Source: Salibaculum griseiflavum (lineage in GTDB: Bacteria > Pseudomonadota > Alphaproteobacteria > Rhodobacterales > Rhodobacteraceae). From it: a stretch of DNA of 64,000 nucleotides. The position numbers and the translations under genes were made by a program. Shown in pieces: positions 9,845 through 18,713 of this stretch (positions within the stretch are counted from its first letter, which is position 1; the number at the start of each line of letters is the position of its first letter). Location: contig NZ_QETF01000008.1 of the NCBI RefSeq assembly GCF_003129565.1, forward strand, positions 62,001 through 126,000, in the 5' to 3' direction. The notes under the pieces are model-generated. The model did no database searches, was not told where the DNA came from, and saw nothing but the letters and a program-made list of their open reading frames with translations.

Positions 9845-10590
9845 CGACGCAAACCGCCTTTCGCAGCGCCCTTCTGGATCCGGGGCTGGCCACGCCCGGT
9901 GGGGTCGTGAACCCCGGCGGGGCGCCCGCCACCAAGCGCTTCGATGTCTATCGGAACAATGTTGCCGTCAGCCTGACCGAGGCGCTGCAAGCCGCCTTTC
10001 CGGTCATTCGCAAATTGGTGGGCGAGGCGTTCTTTCAGGCCATGGCCGGGGTCTACCTGCGCCAGCATCCGCCCCGCTCTCCGCTGATGATGTTCTACGG
10101 CGCGGAGATGCCAGCCTTCCTTGAGAGCTTTGGTCCGGCGCAATCCCTGCCCTACCTGCCCGATATGGCCCGGTTGGAACTGGCGATCCGGCAAGCCTAT
10201 CACGCCGCCGATGCCGCGCCGCTCGACCCCGCCGCGCTGGCGGCCCTGCCGGAAGAGGCGCTGCCGCATCTGCGCTTTGCCTTTGCCCCCGCTGTGCACC
10301 TGGTGGCATCGGATCACCCGGTCCACGGCATCTGGGCCGCCAATATGGAAAGCGGTGGCACGCCCGAGCGCCGCCCCGAAACCGCCCTTGTAACGCGGCC
10401 CGACTTTGACCCGGTGGTGGATGCCCTGACCCCGGCACAGGGCCGCGTTATGGCGGGACTGCTTGCAGGGCAACCGCTGGGCACGGCCCTGCGTGCGGGC
10501 GGGTCAGATTTCGATTTCGGCCCGCTTCTGACCTGCCTTCTGCACCGCACGGCCATCACCGCACTGACGACCGAGGAGTCTCCGTCATGA
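9841..10590 (+). CDS. bufC: MNIO partner protein (DUF2063), precursor-binding
   Basis: A 249-aa partner that in known MNIO pathways helps bind and present the precursor to the oxidase. The DUF2063 N-terminal helical region shows [32 protein letters not shown] and the [13 protein letters not shown] block; the C-terminal half ([13 protein letters not shown] onward) is the substrate-recognition part. ATGA overlaps on both sides (9841 with bufB, 10587 with bufD) show tight coupling. Confidence 0.9.
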   Translation: MTTQTAFRSALLDPGLATPGGVVNPGGAPATKRFDVYRNNVAVSLTEALQAAFPVIRKLVGEAFFQAMAGVYLRQHPPRSPLMMFYGAEMPAFLESFGPAQSLPYLPDMARLELAIRQAYHAADAAPLDPAALAALPEEALPHLRFAFAPAVHLVASDHPVHGIWAANMESGGTPERRPETALVTRPDFDPVVDALTPAQGRVMAGLLAGQPLGTALRAGGSDFDFGPLLTCLLHRTAITALTTEESPS

Positions 10591-11156
10591 CCGCCCTATT
10601 CACCGCCTATGACCGTCTCGTCACCGGGTTGGAACGCGCCGCTCCGTTGTTGTTGCCCAGTCTTGCCCGGTTCGTGTTTGCCGCGACATTGCTGGTCTAT
10701 TTCTGGAATTCGGCCATGACCAAACTGGGGAACGGGGTATTCCGGCCCTCTCTGGGGGCCTATGCCCAGATCTTTCCCAAGGCGATGGAGGCCGCAGGCT
10801 ACGACGTCAGCCAATTGGGCCTGTTCCATTGGGCCGTGGTCATGGCCGGGACGCTGGCGGAATTCATCCTGCCGCTACTGATCGTGGTCGGGCTCTTCAC
10901 GCGGCTGGCCGCACTGGGGATGATCGGCTTCGTCCTCGTGCAAAGCCTGACGGACCTTTTTGGCCATGGCGGTATCGAACACGCAGGCACCCTGGGCGCC
11001 TGGTTCGACGGCGCGCCCGATGCGCTGATCCTCGATCAGCGGGCGTTCTGGGTCTTCGTGCTGGCCTGCCTGGTGCTGCGCGGAGCCGGCCCATTGTCGC
11101 TGGATCGCGTCTTCAGAAATGCGCCTTCGGCTCGTCCGGCTTCCCAGCGGCAATAG
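10587..11156 (+). CDS. DoxX-family membrane protein of the bufferin operon
   Basis: A 189-aa inner-membrane protein with four or more hydrophobic segments and the DoxX pattern (FVFAATLLVYFWNSAMTKL, TLAEFILPLLIVVGLFTRL). DoxX proteins are the usual fourth member of buf operons; their exact role (redox or membrane partner) is unsettled. Its 3' end overlaps the convergent gene at 11113-11481 by 44 bp. Confidence 0.85.
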   Translation: MTALFTAYDRLVTGLERAAPLLLPSLARFVFAATLLVYFWNSAMTKLGNGVFRPSLGAYAQIFPKAMEAAGYDVSQLGLFHWAVVMAGTLAEFILPLLIVVGLFTRLAALGMIGFVLVQSLTDLFGHGGIEHAGTLGAWFDGAPDALILDQRAFWVFVLACLVLRGAGPLSLDRVFRNAPSARPASQRQ

Positions 11157-11481
11157 CAAGGATGCCGCCCAGCAGCACGAAGCCGATGGGAAACATCGTG
11201 CCTGCATTGAACCCGAAGGCCGCATAGAACAGCACACCGCCCACCAGCATCAGAACGCCGCCCCACAAGGCGCGCATCTTGGCCATCGCGCCACCGGCAA
11301 TGGCCAGAAGCGGGGCCAGGAAGCTGGCCGTGCGGATAAAGCCGGGGTTTTCCAGCACACCGAAAATCTCACCGATCTCGGCGTGGCGGGTGCTGACCTC
11401 GGCATAGCCGTAGCCCACCAAGCCCACGATGATGCCGATAATGCCGCCGATCAGGCCCAATACCATTGCCGCGTTACGCAT
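11113..11481 (-). CDS. Small four-helix membrane protein, uncharacterised
   Basis: A 122-aa protein with about four hydrophobic segments, beginning with a glycine/isoleucine-rich helix (VLGLIGGIIGIIVGLVGY) and later MRALWGGVLMLVGGVLF. It resembles DUF4064-type small membrane proteins but I am not certain. A good ribosome site (GGAGGCGAC) precedes the ATG at 11481. It converges on, and overlaps by 44 bp, the DoxX gene; the two 3' ends may form antisense transcripts. Confidence 0.7.
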   Translation of the reverse strand: MRNAAMVLGLIGGIIGIIVGLVGYGYAEVSTRHAEIGEIFGVLENPGFIRTASFLAPLLAIAGGAMAKMRALWGGVLMLVGGVLFYAAFGFNAGTMFPIGFVLLGGILAIAAGKPDEPKAHF

Positions 11482-11527
11482 GTCGCCTCCTGCTCTTGAT
11501 CCTGCCTACCTAACGGTTCGCGGCGCG

Positions 11528-11854
11528 TTATCCAAGAAGCGCCTTCTGAACCGGTTTGGTCCAGCCCTGATGCCATTGTCCGTCGACCTCGATCACCGGC
11601 CGCTTGAGCAGGGTCGGATGCTTGGTCAGCAAATCCGCCGTGGGGCGCTGGCGCTCGGCCTCGGTCAGGCCACGCCAGGTGGTCGAACGGGTATTTACCG
11701 CCTTGTCCCCGAACGCCTCCAGTATCGCCTGCAGATCCGCCGGGTCGATCCCGTCAGCGCGCACGTCGATAACCTGCGGGTCATGCCCCGCCGCGCGCAG
11801 CGCCTTTTGCGCCTTGCGGCAGGTATCGCAGCTTTTCAGCCCAAAGAACCGCAT
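11528..11854 (-). CDS. Spx/ArsC-family thioredoxin-fold protein
   Basis: A 108-aa cytoplasmic protein starting MRFFGLKSCDTCRKA, with the CxxC pair at residues 9 and 12 and the later conserved block LLKRPVIEVDGQW. This is the YffB/Spx-like branch of the arsenate reductase family. True ArsC function is not assured; many such proteins are glutathione-linked reductases of unknown substrate. No arsenic genes are nearby. Confidence 0.85.
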   Translation of the reverse strand: MRFFGLKSCDTCRKAQKALRAAGHDPQVIDVRADGIDPADLQAILEAFGDKAVNTRSTTWRGLTEAERQRPTADLLTKHPTLLKRPVIEVDGQWHQGWTKPVQKALLG

Positions 11855-12045
11855 CTTTGCCTCCTTGTTGTGCAGTTGACCGCACCGCGCCGTTCCGGCA
11901 CGGGAATGTCATTTGCCTTTTGCCTGCACGATCTAGTTAGATCAATCACAAGGCTGACGGACGACCGCCATATCCTGAGCGGGGCACCGGAAGACCTGGA
12001 CCCCGGGGACTGGGGCCCAGTCCCCCATTGCACAGGAGAACGGCC

Positions 12046-12252
12046 ATGCCCAAGGGCACCGTAAAATGGTTCAACACTGCCAAAGGCTATGGGTTCATCG
12101 CGCCAGAGGATGGCGGCAAGGACGTTTTTGTCCATATTTCCAAGGTGGAGGAGGCCGGATTGACCGGCCTTGCCGATGAACAGAGCGTGGAATTCGAGCT
12201 GGTCGAAGGCCCCGATGGTCGCCAGATGGCCGGCAGTCTGAAGCTCGCCTAG
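12046..12252 (+). CDS. cspA: Cold-shock domain protein
   Basis: A 68-aa RNA chaperone with the complete CSD: GTVKWFNTAKGYGFIAPE (RNP1 around KGYGFI) and VFVHIS (RNP2). The start ATG at 12046 follows AGGAG; the upstream spacer of about 190 bp probably includes a long 5' untranslated leader as in other csp genes. Its TAG stop interlocks with the convergent gene's stop in a shared CTAG at 12249-12252. Confidence 0.95.
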   Translation: MPKGTVKWFNTAKGYGFIAPEDGGKDVFVHISKVEEAGLTGLADEQSVEFELVEGPDGRQMAGSLKLA

Positions 12253-12815
12253 TCGTTGTCCGACAGGCCTGCCCCGGCCCCCGAAAGACGCGATTCCTCG
12301 GTGGCGGGAGCGTAGGTTCTGTGCGCCAGACTTTCCAGCACAGCCCAGGAGTCGGGGCTGGGGTGGGCACGGGTGGCCGTGTGGCCCGAGCGGCAGATTT
12401 CGCCCCGCACAAGGGACACATCGAACGGCCCCTCGCAAATCAGGTCCGAGCCCGAAGTGATGAGGTTCCGACCGTCCGTCGTGGCCTCGGCATTTCCCCA
12501 GCGCAGCGTGACCGACCCGCCATTCAGGGTCTGTGCCACGAAGGGCAAGAGCAAGATGGGCCATGCAACACCTGACATCACGCCATCATCGGGGCATTGT
12601 TGCAAATCCATTATTTTACATCCGATATGAACTGAACAAGCCCCATCAAGATCGGAAATAGACAATCGGCCTGCCAACGCATCGCAACCGCGCAAGCCGC
12701 GCGCGCATAGCCAGCGGGTGGCCATCGCCACGTCTTCGGCCATGCCCCAACTAAAACCGGCACCCCGCGCCGCCTTCTTGGCCATGGCACTGACTTCGTT
12801 GAGCGAATAGGTCAT
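12249..12815 (-). CDS. DUF3726-family protein, function unknown
   Basis: A 188-aa protein, MTYSLNEVSAMAKKAARGAG at its start, matching the DUF3726 pattern (SWGMAEDVAMATRWL, helix-rich N-half). It is the last gene of the BCCT operon, coupled to the 563-aa upstream protein by an ATGA overlap at 12812-12815. That coupling suggests the two proteins form a complex or act in successive steps. Four to five cysteines cluster at CARGLRGC, CSVHIGC and QQCPDD, possibly metal or redox sites. No enzymatic role can be assigned. Confidence 0.75.
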   Translation of the reverse strand: MTYSLNEVSAMAKKAARGAGFSWGMAEDVAMATRWLCARGLRGCDALAGRLSISDLDGACSVHIGCKIMDLQQCPDDGVMSGVAWPILLLPFVAQTLNGGSVTLRWGNAEATTDGRNLITSGSDLICEGPFDVSLVRGEICRSGHTATRAHPSPDSWAVLESLAHRTYAPATEESRLSGAGAGLSDND

Positions 12816-14503
12816 GCCGGCGCCTCCGGATAAATCCAAAGGTCGCCATTCTCGGGCGCCAGATCGGCCGGGTATGGCGCCCCGGAATACATGCAGATCC
12901 GCACCCACCGGTCAGAGCGCGGATCGAACCCCGTCGCCCCGAAAAAGGACAGTTTCGCGCGCAGCATGTCGATGGGCATGACATCGGCGGAAATGGTGTT
13001 GTCGCGGATCTCGCCATAAGGAGCGACCCGGCTGATCTGGGCGCGGCGCGCCGTGTGGCGATGTTCGGGATGGGCCATCAGGAAATCCGCGATGCGGCTG
13101 TCGTCGGGCCACTCTTCCAGCGCCGCGCAGGCCAGCATCGCATCACGGGCCGGCGCCAACGGCTGTTCGTAGTCGGCAACCGGTTCCTCGAAGCGGTCCC
13201 CAAGGCGGGGTTCCAGTTTTTCTTCGGACGTGTACCAGACACGAGCACAGGCCTCGGGCGCGTTCCAATCGATTGCGCGGGCCCAGTCGAACGATACCTC
13301 GATCAGGTCGCGCAGCTTCCCAACGGTCATCGTGCCGTCGATCCGGGCCGCCTGCGGATTGGCATCGGACATGCAGCAACCCAAACCGTCAACCAGCGCG
13401 CCATAGGGTTCCAGCATCAGCGAGGCCAGCCATTCCTGCCCCTCTTCGGTCAGACGGCCTTCGGCCCAGCGCAACAAGGCATCCCATGGCCGGGGGGCGG
13501 TGAAATCCACTTCTGCCAGATGCGCCCTGAGTGCCGCGATGTCCGACCTCAGTTCGGCCAGCTTCGCGACCTGAACCGGATGTTCGGATCGCCAGCGGTC
13601 CACGCCGATGGCCGCCCGGTCCAGCAAGGACAGGAACAGCGACACCTCTTCCGGATCGGCGCGTTCAACCCCGCGCACGCGGGCCAGCGCCTCTTCACGG
13701 GCCATGATCCAGTTGTTGAACAGCACAGGATGGTTGACGATGAACGGCGCCATGCCAAGCCCAGTGGAATTGCCGATGCCAAGGCGACGGGCAATCGCCG
13801 GATCCAGCGGCACTGCCTTATCTCCGCCCTTTGAACGGGCCATGTGTTCGACGAGGTCGCGCACGAAGGCGCGGGTAAGGTAGACCGACAGCATCTCTGC
13901 CTGAAACGGGGCCTGCATCTCTTCGCGCGCGGCAATCACCTCGCGGTCGGCTGCACCCAGTTTGCCCGAACCATAGACCGCCGTGGTGCGCATCAGGTAG
14001 CCAACGGCGTCAATCTGGCCCGCGTCGGGTTGCTGCCCCGAGGCCAGCCGCGCCACGACATGTTCCCACAGCCGGACAGACCGGTTGGCCCGCGACACGG
14101 ACAATTCGCTTTCGCTGACGCGGCCCGCCTCTTGCAGGGGAACGTTCTGTTCCAGCCGGTCGATATCGGCCGTGGTCGGGACCCCGTCAAAGAGGGTGAA
14201 GGTTGCATCCCAGGCCTCGGCGATGACCCGGTCCGAGCGTTTTTCGGGCGGCAGGTCATGTGCGAAGGCGACCAGCGAATAGGTGCGCTCAGGTCCCTGC
14301 GCGGTATAGACCGCGCGGCCGACGCCATTTGAGTCGATATCGAAGACCGGGCGCTCGAACGTCCACTCCTCGCGGGCCATGCGGCGTGTAAGTTGCCGCA
14401 TGAAGCTGAGCCGGCATTGATGCAGGGAACCCAGCCGGGACAGGCGCATGACCTGCGCGGGATCGCGGCGCTGGATCGATGTGGACTGGTCCGTCTGTTT
14501 CAT
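12812..14503 (-). CDS. Uncharacterised 563-aa protein of the BCCT operon
   Basis: I do not recognise a family for this large soluble protein. It has no signal peptide or membrane segment. The N-terminal ~30 residues are basic; a central stretch reads LGIGNSTGLGMAPFIVNHP and a later one EPYGALVDGLGCCMSDANP. I start it at the ATG at 14503, which has GGAGGAGA immediately upstream. It ends in an ATGA overlap with the DUF3726 gene. Because it sits in an operon with a betaine-type transporter, a dipeptidase-family enzyme and a semialdehyde dehydrogenase, I infer a catalytic role in degrading the imported compound. Confidence 0.7.
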   Translation of the reverse strand: MKQTDQSTSIQRRDPAQVMRLSRLGSLHQCRLSFMRQLTRRMAREEWTFERPVFDIDSNGVGRAVYTAQGPERTYSLVAFAHDLPPEKRSDRVIAEAWDATFTLFDGVPTTADIDRLEQNVPLQEAGRVSESELSVSRANRSVRLWEHVVARLASGQQPDAGQIDAVGYLMRTTAVYGSGKLGAADREVIAAREEMQAPFQAEMLSVYLTRAFVRDLVEHMARSKGGDKAVPLDPAIARRLGIGNSTGLGMAPFIVNHPVLFNNWIMAREEALARVRGVERADPEEVSLFLSLLDRAAIGVDRWRSEHPVQVAKLAELRSDIAALRAHLAEVDFTAPRPWDALLRWAEGRLTEEGQEWLASLMLEPYGALVDGLGCCMSDANPQAARIDGTMTVGKLRDLIEVSFDWARAIDWNAPEACARVWYTSEEKLEPRLGDRFEEPVADYEQPLAPARDAMLACAALEEWPDDSRIADFLMAHPEHRHTARRAQISRVAPYGEIRDNTISADVMPIDMLRAKLSFFGATGFDPRSDRWVRICMYSGAPYPADLAPENGDLWIYPEAPA

Positions 14504-14541
14504 CAGGCTCTCCTCCGCCCTGACTTCACTTGACCTTGGCC

Positions 14542-14565
14542 GGGCGGCCCTTGGCAAGGCCGCCC
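14542..14565. promoter_or_regulatory. Intercistronic hairpin after the BCCT gene
   Basis: A perfect 8-bp stem GGGCGGCC / GGCCGCCC with an 8-nt loop lies between the BCCT stop and the next gene of the same operon. There is no T-run, so I read it as an mRNA-stabilising or attenuating element that could set different expression for transporter and downstream genes. Confidence 0.5.
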
Positions 14566-14583
14566 GTCTCATTTAGCGCGGGT

Positions 14584-16140
14584 TCAGCCCTGTTCACGGC
14601 CTTTCGCGAGGGTGATACGCAGCGCATCCCAAAGGCTGGGCAACAGCACGAGGGAGACAGGCACCGCCGTCACCACGATGAAGCTCTGCAATTTCCCGAT
14701 ACCGCCGGAGCCTGTGTAGATCAGGATCAGCGCCATGACGCCCATGGCGATGCCCCAGAACAAGCGCACTGGCAGGGCGGGGCGATCCTCGTTCGACATG
14801 GCGACCGAGATAACATAGGTCATCGAGTCGCCCGTGGTGGCCACGAAGACGGTTGTCAGGATCAGGAACAGCACCGAGACGATGAAGCCCATGGGAAGCG
14901 ATTGGGTGATCGCCAGCAGGGCGGCGGGCAGGTTGAAGCCTTCAAACGCCGTAGAGACCGTGCCGGGGTTGGTCAGTTCGGCGTTGATGCCGGTGCCGCC
15001 GACAATGGTAAACCAGAAGGCGGTGACGATGGGGGCCACGATCGACAGCATGATCACGATCGACCGGATCGAACGCCCGCGCGAAATACGCGCGATGAAC
15101 ATCGCCATCAGTGGTCCGTAGCCAAGGAACCAACCCCAGAAGAACACGGTCCACCAGGACAGCCAGCCCGGCTCACCGAACCAGCCGGCCTCTCCACGGA
15201 ACATCGCCATGCCAAAGAAATCGCTCAGATAGGTGCCCATGCCGCCGGCAAAGCCCTTCAGGATGAACAGGGTCGGCCCGGCGATCAGCATGAAGGCCAG
15301 CAGGATGCCTGCAAGGATCACGTTGAACCGGCTGAGGATCTGGATGCCCTTGGACAGCCCCGTGGCCGCCGAGATCGTATAGATCGCCACAAGGCCAAGG
15401 ATCACCACCGCCTGCGTTGCAAAGACATCGGGAATGCCGAACAGCTCCTGCAGGCCATAGCCAACTTGCAGGCCGAGGAACCCGATGGGTCCGACCGTGC
15501 CGGCAACAACGGCGATGATGCAGGAGGCATCTGCGATCAGGCCAATGGGGCCCTTGATCGCGCGATCCCCGAACAGCGGGTAAAGCAGCGTGCGCGGGGC
15601 CATGGGAAGGCCCTTTTCATAGTGGTAATGCATCAGCATCACGGTGGTCAGCGCGCCCAGGATGGCCCAGGCCAGGAAACCCCAATGCATGAAGCTCTGC
15701 GCGAGGGCCGGGTTCACATCCGCCGCCGTGGCGCCCTCGCCGCCGAAATAGGGTGGGGAGTAGAGGAAATGCGCCATCGGCTCGCCTGCGGCCCAGAAGA
15801 CGCCACCGCCGGCCAACAGGGTGCACATGATCATCGCGCCCCATTGGAAGACCGGGAATTCGGGTGTCGTCAGCCCACCCATAAGCGCCTTGCCACCGGG
15901 CAGGACCACCAGAACCAACCCGATCAGGAAGGTGGCCAGCAGAAGCACTTGCCAGTAAAGCCCGAAATACTTTGCGGAAAAGGCGAAACTGGCATCGACC
16001 ATGCTGGACAGCAGCTCCAGGTCGAACAGGGCGACCAGACAGAAAAGCAGGATGAAGCCGCCGGTTACAATGAACAGGGGCGTGTTGATGTGATGCAGGT
16101 CGCCTTTGGGCGTCGTATCGGTTTGGGGGATATCAGACAT
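14584..16140 (-). CDS. BCCT-family betaine/carnitine/choline-type transporter
   Basis: An inner-membrane importer of 518 aa with about 12 hydrophobic segments. The BCCT signature region reads WWTVFFWGWFLGYGPLMAM followed by FIARISRGRSIR. Usual substrates are quaternary-ammonium or sulfonium zwitterions (betaines, carnitine, DMSP). The tryptophan-box variant FFWGWFLGYGP differs from the textbook glycine betaine version, so the substrate is open. The start MSDIPQ at 16140 has a GAGGAGAG ribosome site; the frame stays open upstream but that segment overlaps the dipeptidase gene. No long regulatory C-terminal tail is present, arguing for a nutritional rather than osmotic role. Confidence 0.9.
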   Translation of the reverse strand: MSDIPQTDTTPKGDLHHINTPLFIVTGGFILLFCLVALFDLELLSSMVDASFAFSAKYFGLYWQVLLLATFLIGLVLVVLPGGKALMGGLTTPEFPVFQWGAMIMCTLLAGGGVFWAAGEPMAHFLYSPPYFGGEGATAADVNPALAQSFMHWGFLAWAILGALTTVMLMHYHYEKGLPMAPRTLLYPLFGDRAIKGPIGLIADASCIIAVVAGTVGPIGFLGLQVGYGLQELFGIPDVFATQAVVILGLVAIYTISAATGLSKGIQILSRFNVILAGILLAFMLIAGPTLFILKGFAGGMGTYLSDFFGMAMFRGEAGWFGEPGWLSWWTVFFWGWFLGYGPLMAMFIARISRGRSIRSIVIMLSIVAPIVTAFWFTIVGGTGINAELTNPGTVSTAFEGFNLPAALLAITQSLPMGFIVSVLFLILTTVFVATTGDSMTYVISVAMSNEDRPALPVRLFWGIAMGVMALILIYTGSGGIGKLQSFIVVTAVPVSLVLLPSLWDALRITLAKGREQG

Positions 16141-16178
16141 TCTCTCCTCCTCTGAATGTCCGGTGGGTGGGGGTGGCG

Positions 16179-17159
16179 TCAGCGGCCTGGAACCCCCGTA
16201 AAGTTCTCCTCGAAGAACCGGTACCAATTGCCGCCCATGAGGCCGGCAATCTCGGTGTCGGACATACCCACGGCGCGCAGGCCGCTTTCGATATTTCCGA
16301 AGTCGCGGTTGTCCCGGAACCAGTCCGGCATCGGCGGAAAGCCCGGCGCGCTGGCCGACCCTTCGCCATAGTCGATGTCCTTGGTCCAGCGGCCCACGCG
16401 CATCCATTCGACGACGCTGTCGGGCTGATCCTGGCAGAGGTCGGATCCGATCCCCAGATGGTCCACGCCGAACCTGTCGGCGGTCTCGGCGATCATCCGG
16501 CAGAAATCCTCCAGAGTGCAGGCGCCCTTGCCCTTCAGGTGATGCGGATAAAGCGAAAAGCCCAGCATGCCGCCATTTTCGGTGACCGCGCGGATGACCT
16601 CGTCGCGCTTGTTGCGCAGGGCCGGCTGCCAGGCATGCGGGTTGGCATGGGTGATGGCGATGGGCCGGTCGCTGATCTCCGCAGCCTCTATGGTCGAGCG
16701 GTCGGCGGAATGGCTCATATCCACGACCATGCCGACGCGGTTCATCTCTTTGATGACCTGACGCCCCATGCGGGTGATCCCGGGATCCTCGGCCTCGTAG
16801 CAGCCCGTCGCCAGCAGCGACTGGTTGTTGTAGCTCAGCTGCATGAAGCGGGCACCCAGATCGTGCAGCACCTCGACAAGGCCGATATCGTCCTCGATGG
16901 GGCTGGGGTTCTGGAAGCCGAAGAAGATCGCCGTGCGCCCCGTTTCCCGGGCGTGGTCGATATCGCTGGCCCAGCGCCCTTTCAGGATCAGATCGGGATA
17001 GTGTTCGAACCAGCGGTTCCACTTTTCGATGTTCAGAACCGTTTCGCGGAAATTCTCGTGATAGGCGATGGTGACGTGAACCGCGTCCACGCCCCCTTCG
17101 CGCATCTGCCGGAAGATCTTTTCCGACCAGTTGGCATATTGCAGCCCGTCGATGATCAT
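16179..17159 (-). CDS. Membrane (renal) dipeptidase family metalloenzyme
   Basis: A 326-aa zinc amidohydrolase-fold enzyme of peptidase family M19. Recognisable pieces are the catalytic aspartate/histidine turn VDMSHSADRSTIEAAE, ITHANPHAW and DHLGIGSDLCQD. The usual N-terminal HxD reads as DGLQYAN (preceded by MII), so one of the metal ligands expected at the start is missing or altered. No signal peptide is present, so it is cytoplasmic. The start ATG at 17159 overlaps the aldehyde dehydrogenase stop in ATGA. In this operon it may cleave an amide of the imported compound rather than a dipeptide. Confidence 0.85.
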   Translation of the reverse strand: MIIDGLQYANWSEKIFRQMREGGVDAVHVTIAYHENFRETVLNIEKWNRWFEHYPDLILKGRWASDIDHARETGRTAIFFGFQNPSPIEDDIGLVEVLHDLGARFMQLSYNNQSLLATGCYEAEDPGITRMGRQVIKEMNRVGMVVDMSHSADRSTIEAAEISDRPIAITHANPHAWQPALRNKRDEVIRAVTENGGMLGFSLYPHHLKGKGACTLEDFCRMIAETADRFGVDHLGIGSDLCQDQPDSVVEWMRVGRWTKDIDYGEGSASAPGFPPMPDWFRDNRDFGNIESGLRAVGMSDTEIAGLMGGNWYRFFEENFTGVPGR

Positions 17160-18607
17160 TCCGGGGTGCCCGCCGCGGTGTATGTGGTCTTGATCGTGGT
17201 AAAGAACTCGGCCGCGGCCTGCCCCTGTTCGCGCGGCCCGTAAGAGCTGTCGCCACGCCCGCCAAAGGGCACGTGGTAATCCATGCCGCCGGTGGGCAGG
17301 TTGACGGTGACGATCCCGGTGCGGGCATTCGCCTTGAAGTGCGACGCGCGGGCCAGCGAGCGGGTGATGATCCCGGCGCTCAGGCCGAAGCGGGTGTCGT
17401 TGACGGTGGCCAGCGCCTCGTCATAGCTGCCGACCTTTATCACGTTGGTGATCGGGGCGAACAGCTCTTCGCGGCTGATCTCCATGTCATTGGTGGCATT
17501 CACGAAAATGCCCGGCGACATGTAGTAGCCTTCATGCGGCATGTTCAGACGCTCCCCGCCGCAGGCCAGCTCGGCCCCTTCTGCGCGGCCCTTCTCAACC
17601 CATTTCAGGTTCTCGGACAGCTGTTGCTGACTGACCACCGGGCCGATCTGGGTGCCCTCTTCCAGCGCGTGGCCCACCTTCATGGCGCGCGTCGCCGCGA
17701 CCAGCTTCTCGACAAAGGCATCGTGGATACCTTCATGCACCACCAGGCGCGAGGAGGCGGTGCATTTCTGGCCGGTGCCGCTGAAGGCCCCGTTCAGGGT
17801 CATCGCCACGGCGATATCCAGGTCGGCATCATCCATGACGGCCAGCGCGTTCTTGGACCCCATTTCCATTTGCAGCTTGGTCATGTTGGCCAGCGCGGCA
17901 GCGGCGATGCCGCGCCCCACGGGGACCGACCCGGTGAAGGTCAGCGCGTCGATCTTTGAGGTTTCGGCCAGCGCCTGGCCGATGCCGCCACCCGACCCCA
18001 TGACAAGGCTGACAAGACCCTTGGGGATATCCTGGCGCGAGATGATCTCGGCCAGTGCATGGGCAGAGCCGGGCACGTGATTGGCCGGCTTCCAGACCAC
18101 GGCGTTGCCATAGGCCAGCGCCGGGGCGATCTTCCAGGCGGGGATGGCCGTGGGGAAATTCCAGGGCGAGATGACACCGACAACGCCCACCGGTTCGCGC
18201 TTGATGTCGACCTCGACACCGGGGCGCACGGATTGCGCGGTCTGGCCCAGCTGGCGCAGGATCTCGGCGGCGTAATAGGTGAAATGCTGGCCCGAACGGT
18301 AGACTTCGCCGCGGCCTTCGGCGCGGGGCTTGCCCTCTTCGCGGCTGAGCAATTCGCCCAGTTCATCGGCGCGGTCCATCAGCTCTTGCCCGATGGCCAT
18401 CAGCACCGCCTGCTTGCGTTCCAGGCCGTAGGCCGCCCATTCCGCCTGTGCAACGCGGGCCTGATCCAGGGCCGCCTCCAGCTGATCCGTGCTGGCCTGG
18501 GTATAGAGGCCGATCAAGTCGCTCAGGTCCGACGGATTGCGGTTCTCGATCTCGCTATCGCCGGCCGTCCATTCGCCAGCGATCAGGTTCAGCTTGGTGT
18601 CGGTCAT
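17156..18607 (-). CDS. NAD(P)-dependent aldehyde dehydrogenase, KGSA-dehydrogenase-like
   Basis: A 483-aa ALDH that oxidises a (semi)aldehyde to the acid. Seen: the SPWNFPTAIPAWKIAPAL cofactor/oxyanion block, the glutamate motif in LQMEMGSKNALAV, the catalytic cysteine in GTGQKCTASSR and the late EELFAPITNV. Overall it is most like alpha-ketoglutarate-semialdehyde dehydrogenases. I start it at ATG 18607 (MTDTKLN). It is the first gene after the LysR regulator, with a LysR-type box at 18697-18711 just upstream. It is coupled to the dipeptidase by ATGA. Confidence 0.88.
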   Translation of the reverse strand: MTDTKLNLIAGEWTAGDSEIENRNPSDLSDLIGLYTQASTDQLEAALDQARVAQAEWAAYGLERKQAVLMAIGQELMDRADELGELLSREEGKPRAEGRGEVYRSGQHFTYYAAEILRQLGQTAQSVRPGVEVDIKREPVGVVGVISPWNFPTAIPAWKIAPALAYGNAVVWKPANHVPGSAHALAEIISRQDIPKGLVSLVMGSGGGIGQALAETSKIDALTFTGSVPVGRGIAAAALANMTKLQMEMGSKNALAVMDDADLDIAVAMTLNGAFSGTGQKCTASSRLVVHEGIHDAFVEKLVAATRAMKVGHALEEGTQIGPVVSQQQLSENLKWVEKGRAEGAELACGGERLNMPHEGYYMSPGIFVNATNDMEISREELFAPITNVIKVGSYDEALATVNDTRFGLSAGIITRSLARASHFKANARTGIVTVNLPTGGMDYHVPFGGRGDSSYGPREQGQAAAEFFTTIKTTYTAAGTPE

Positions 18608-18696
18608 CGGATAGGCCCTTTTTCTTGCGCGCATGGGAGTCGGCACAACAGGCCACAGCGCAAGCTTTCAGGCAAATGCGAAAAGTTGGAATTTTA

Positions 18697-18711
18697 TTCA
18701 GAAAGGTTGAA
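18697..18711. promoter_or_regulatory. LysR-type box upstream of the aldehyde dehydrogenase operon
   Basis: The 15-mer TTCAGAAAGGTTGAA is a T-N11-A type imperfect palindrome. It matches the 15-mer at 19595-19609 at its ends (TTCAG and TGAA). It lies 90 bp upstream of the dehydrogenase start, next to the 3' end of the LysR gene. Confidence 0.55.
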
Positions 18712-18713
18712 AT

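Noticed and set aside
14584-17328. A single 914-codon open frame that would fuse the BCCT transporter to upstream sequence
   Set aside because: The N-terminal part is the antisense/shifted reading of the dipeptidase gene and has no family match; the BCCT start at 16140 has a good ribosome site and matches the family N-terminus.
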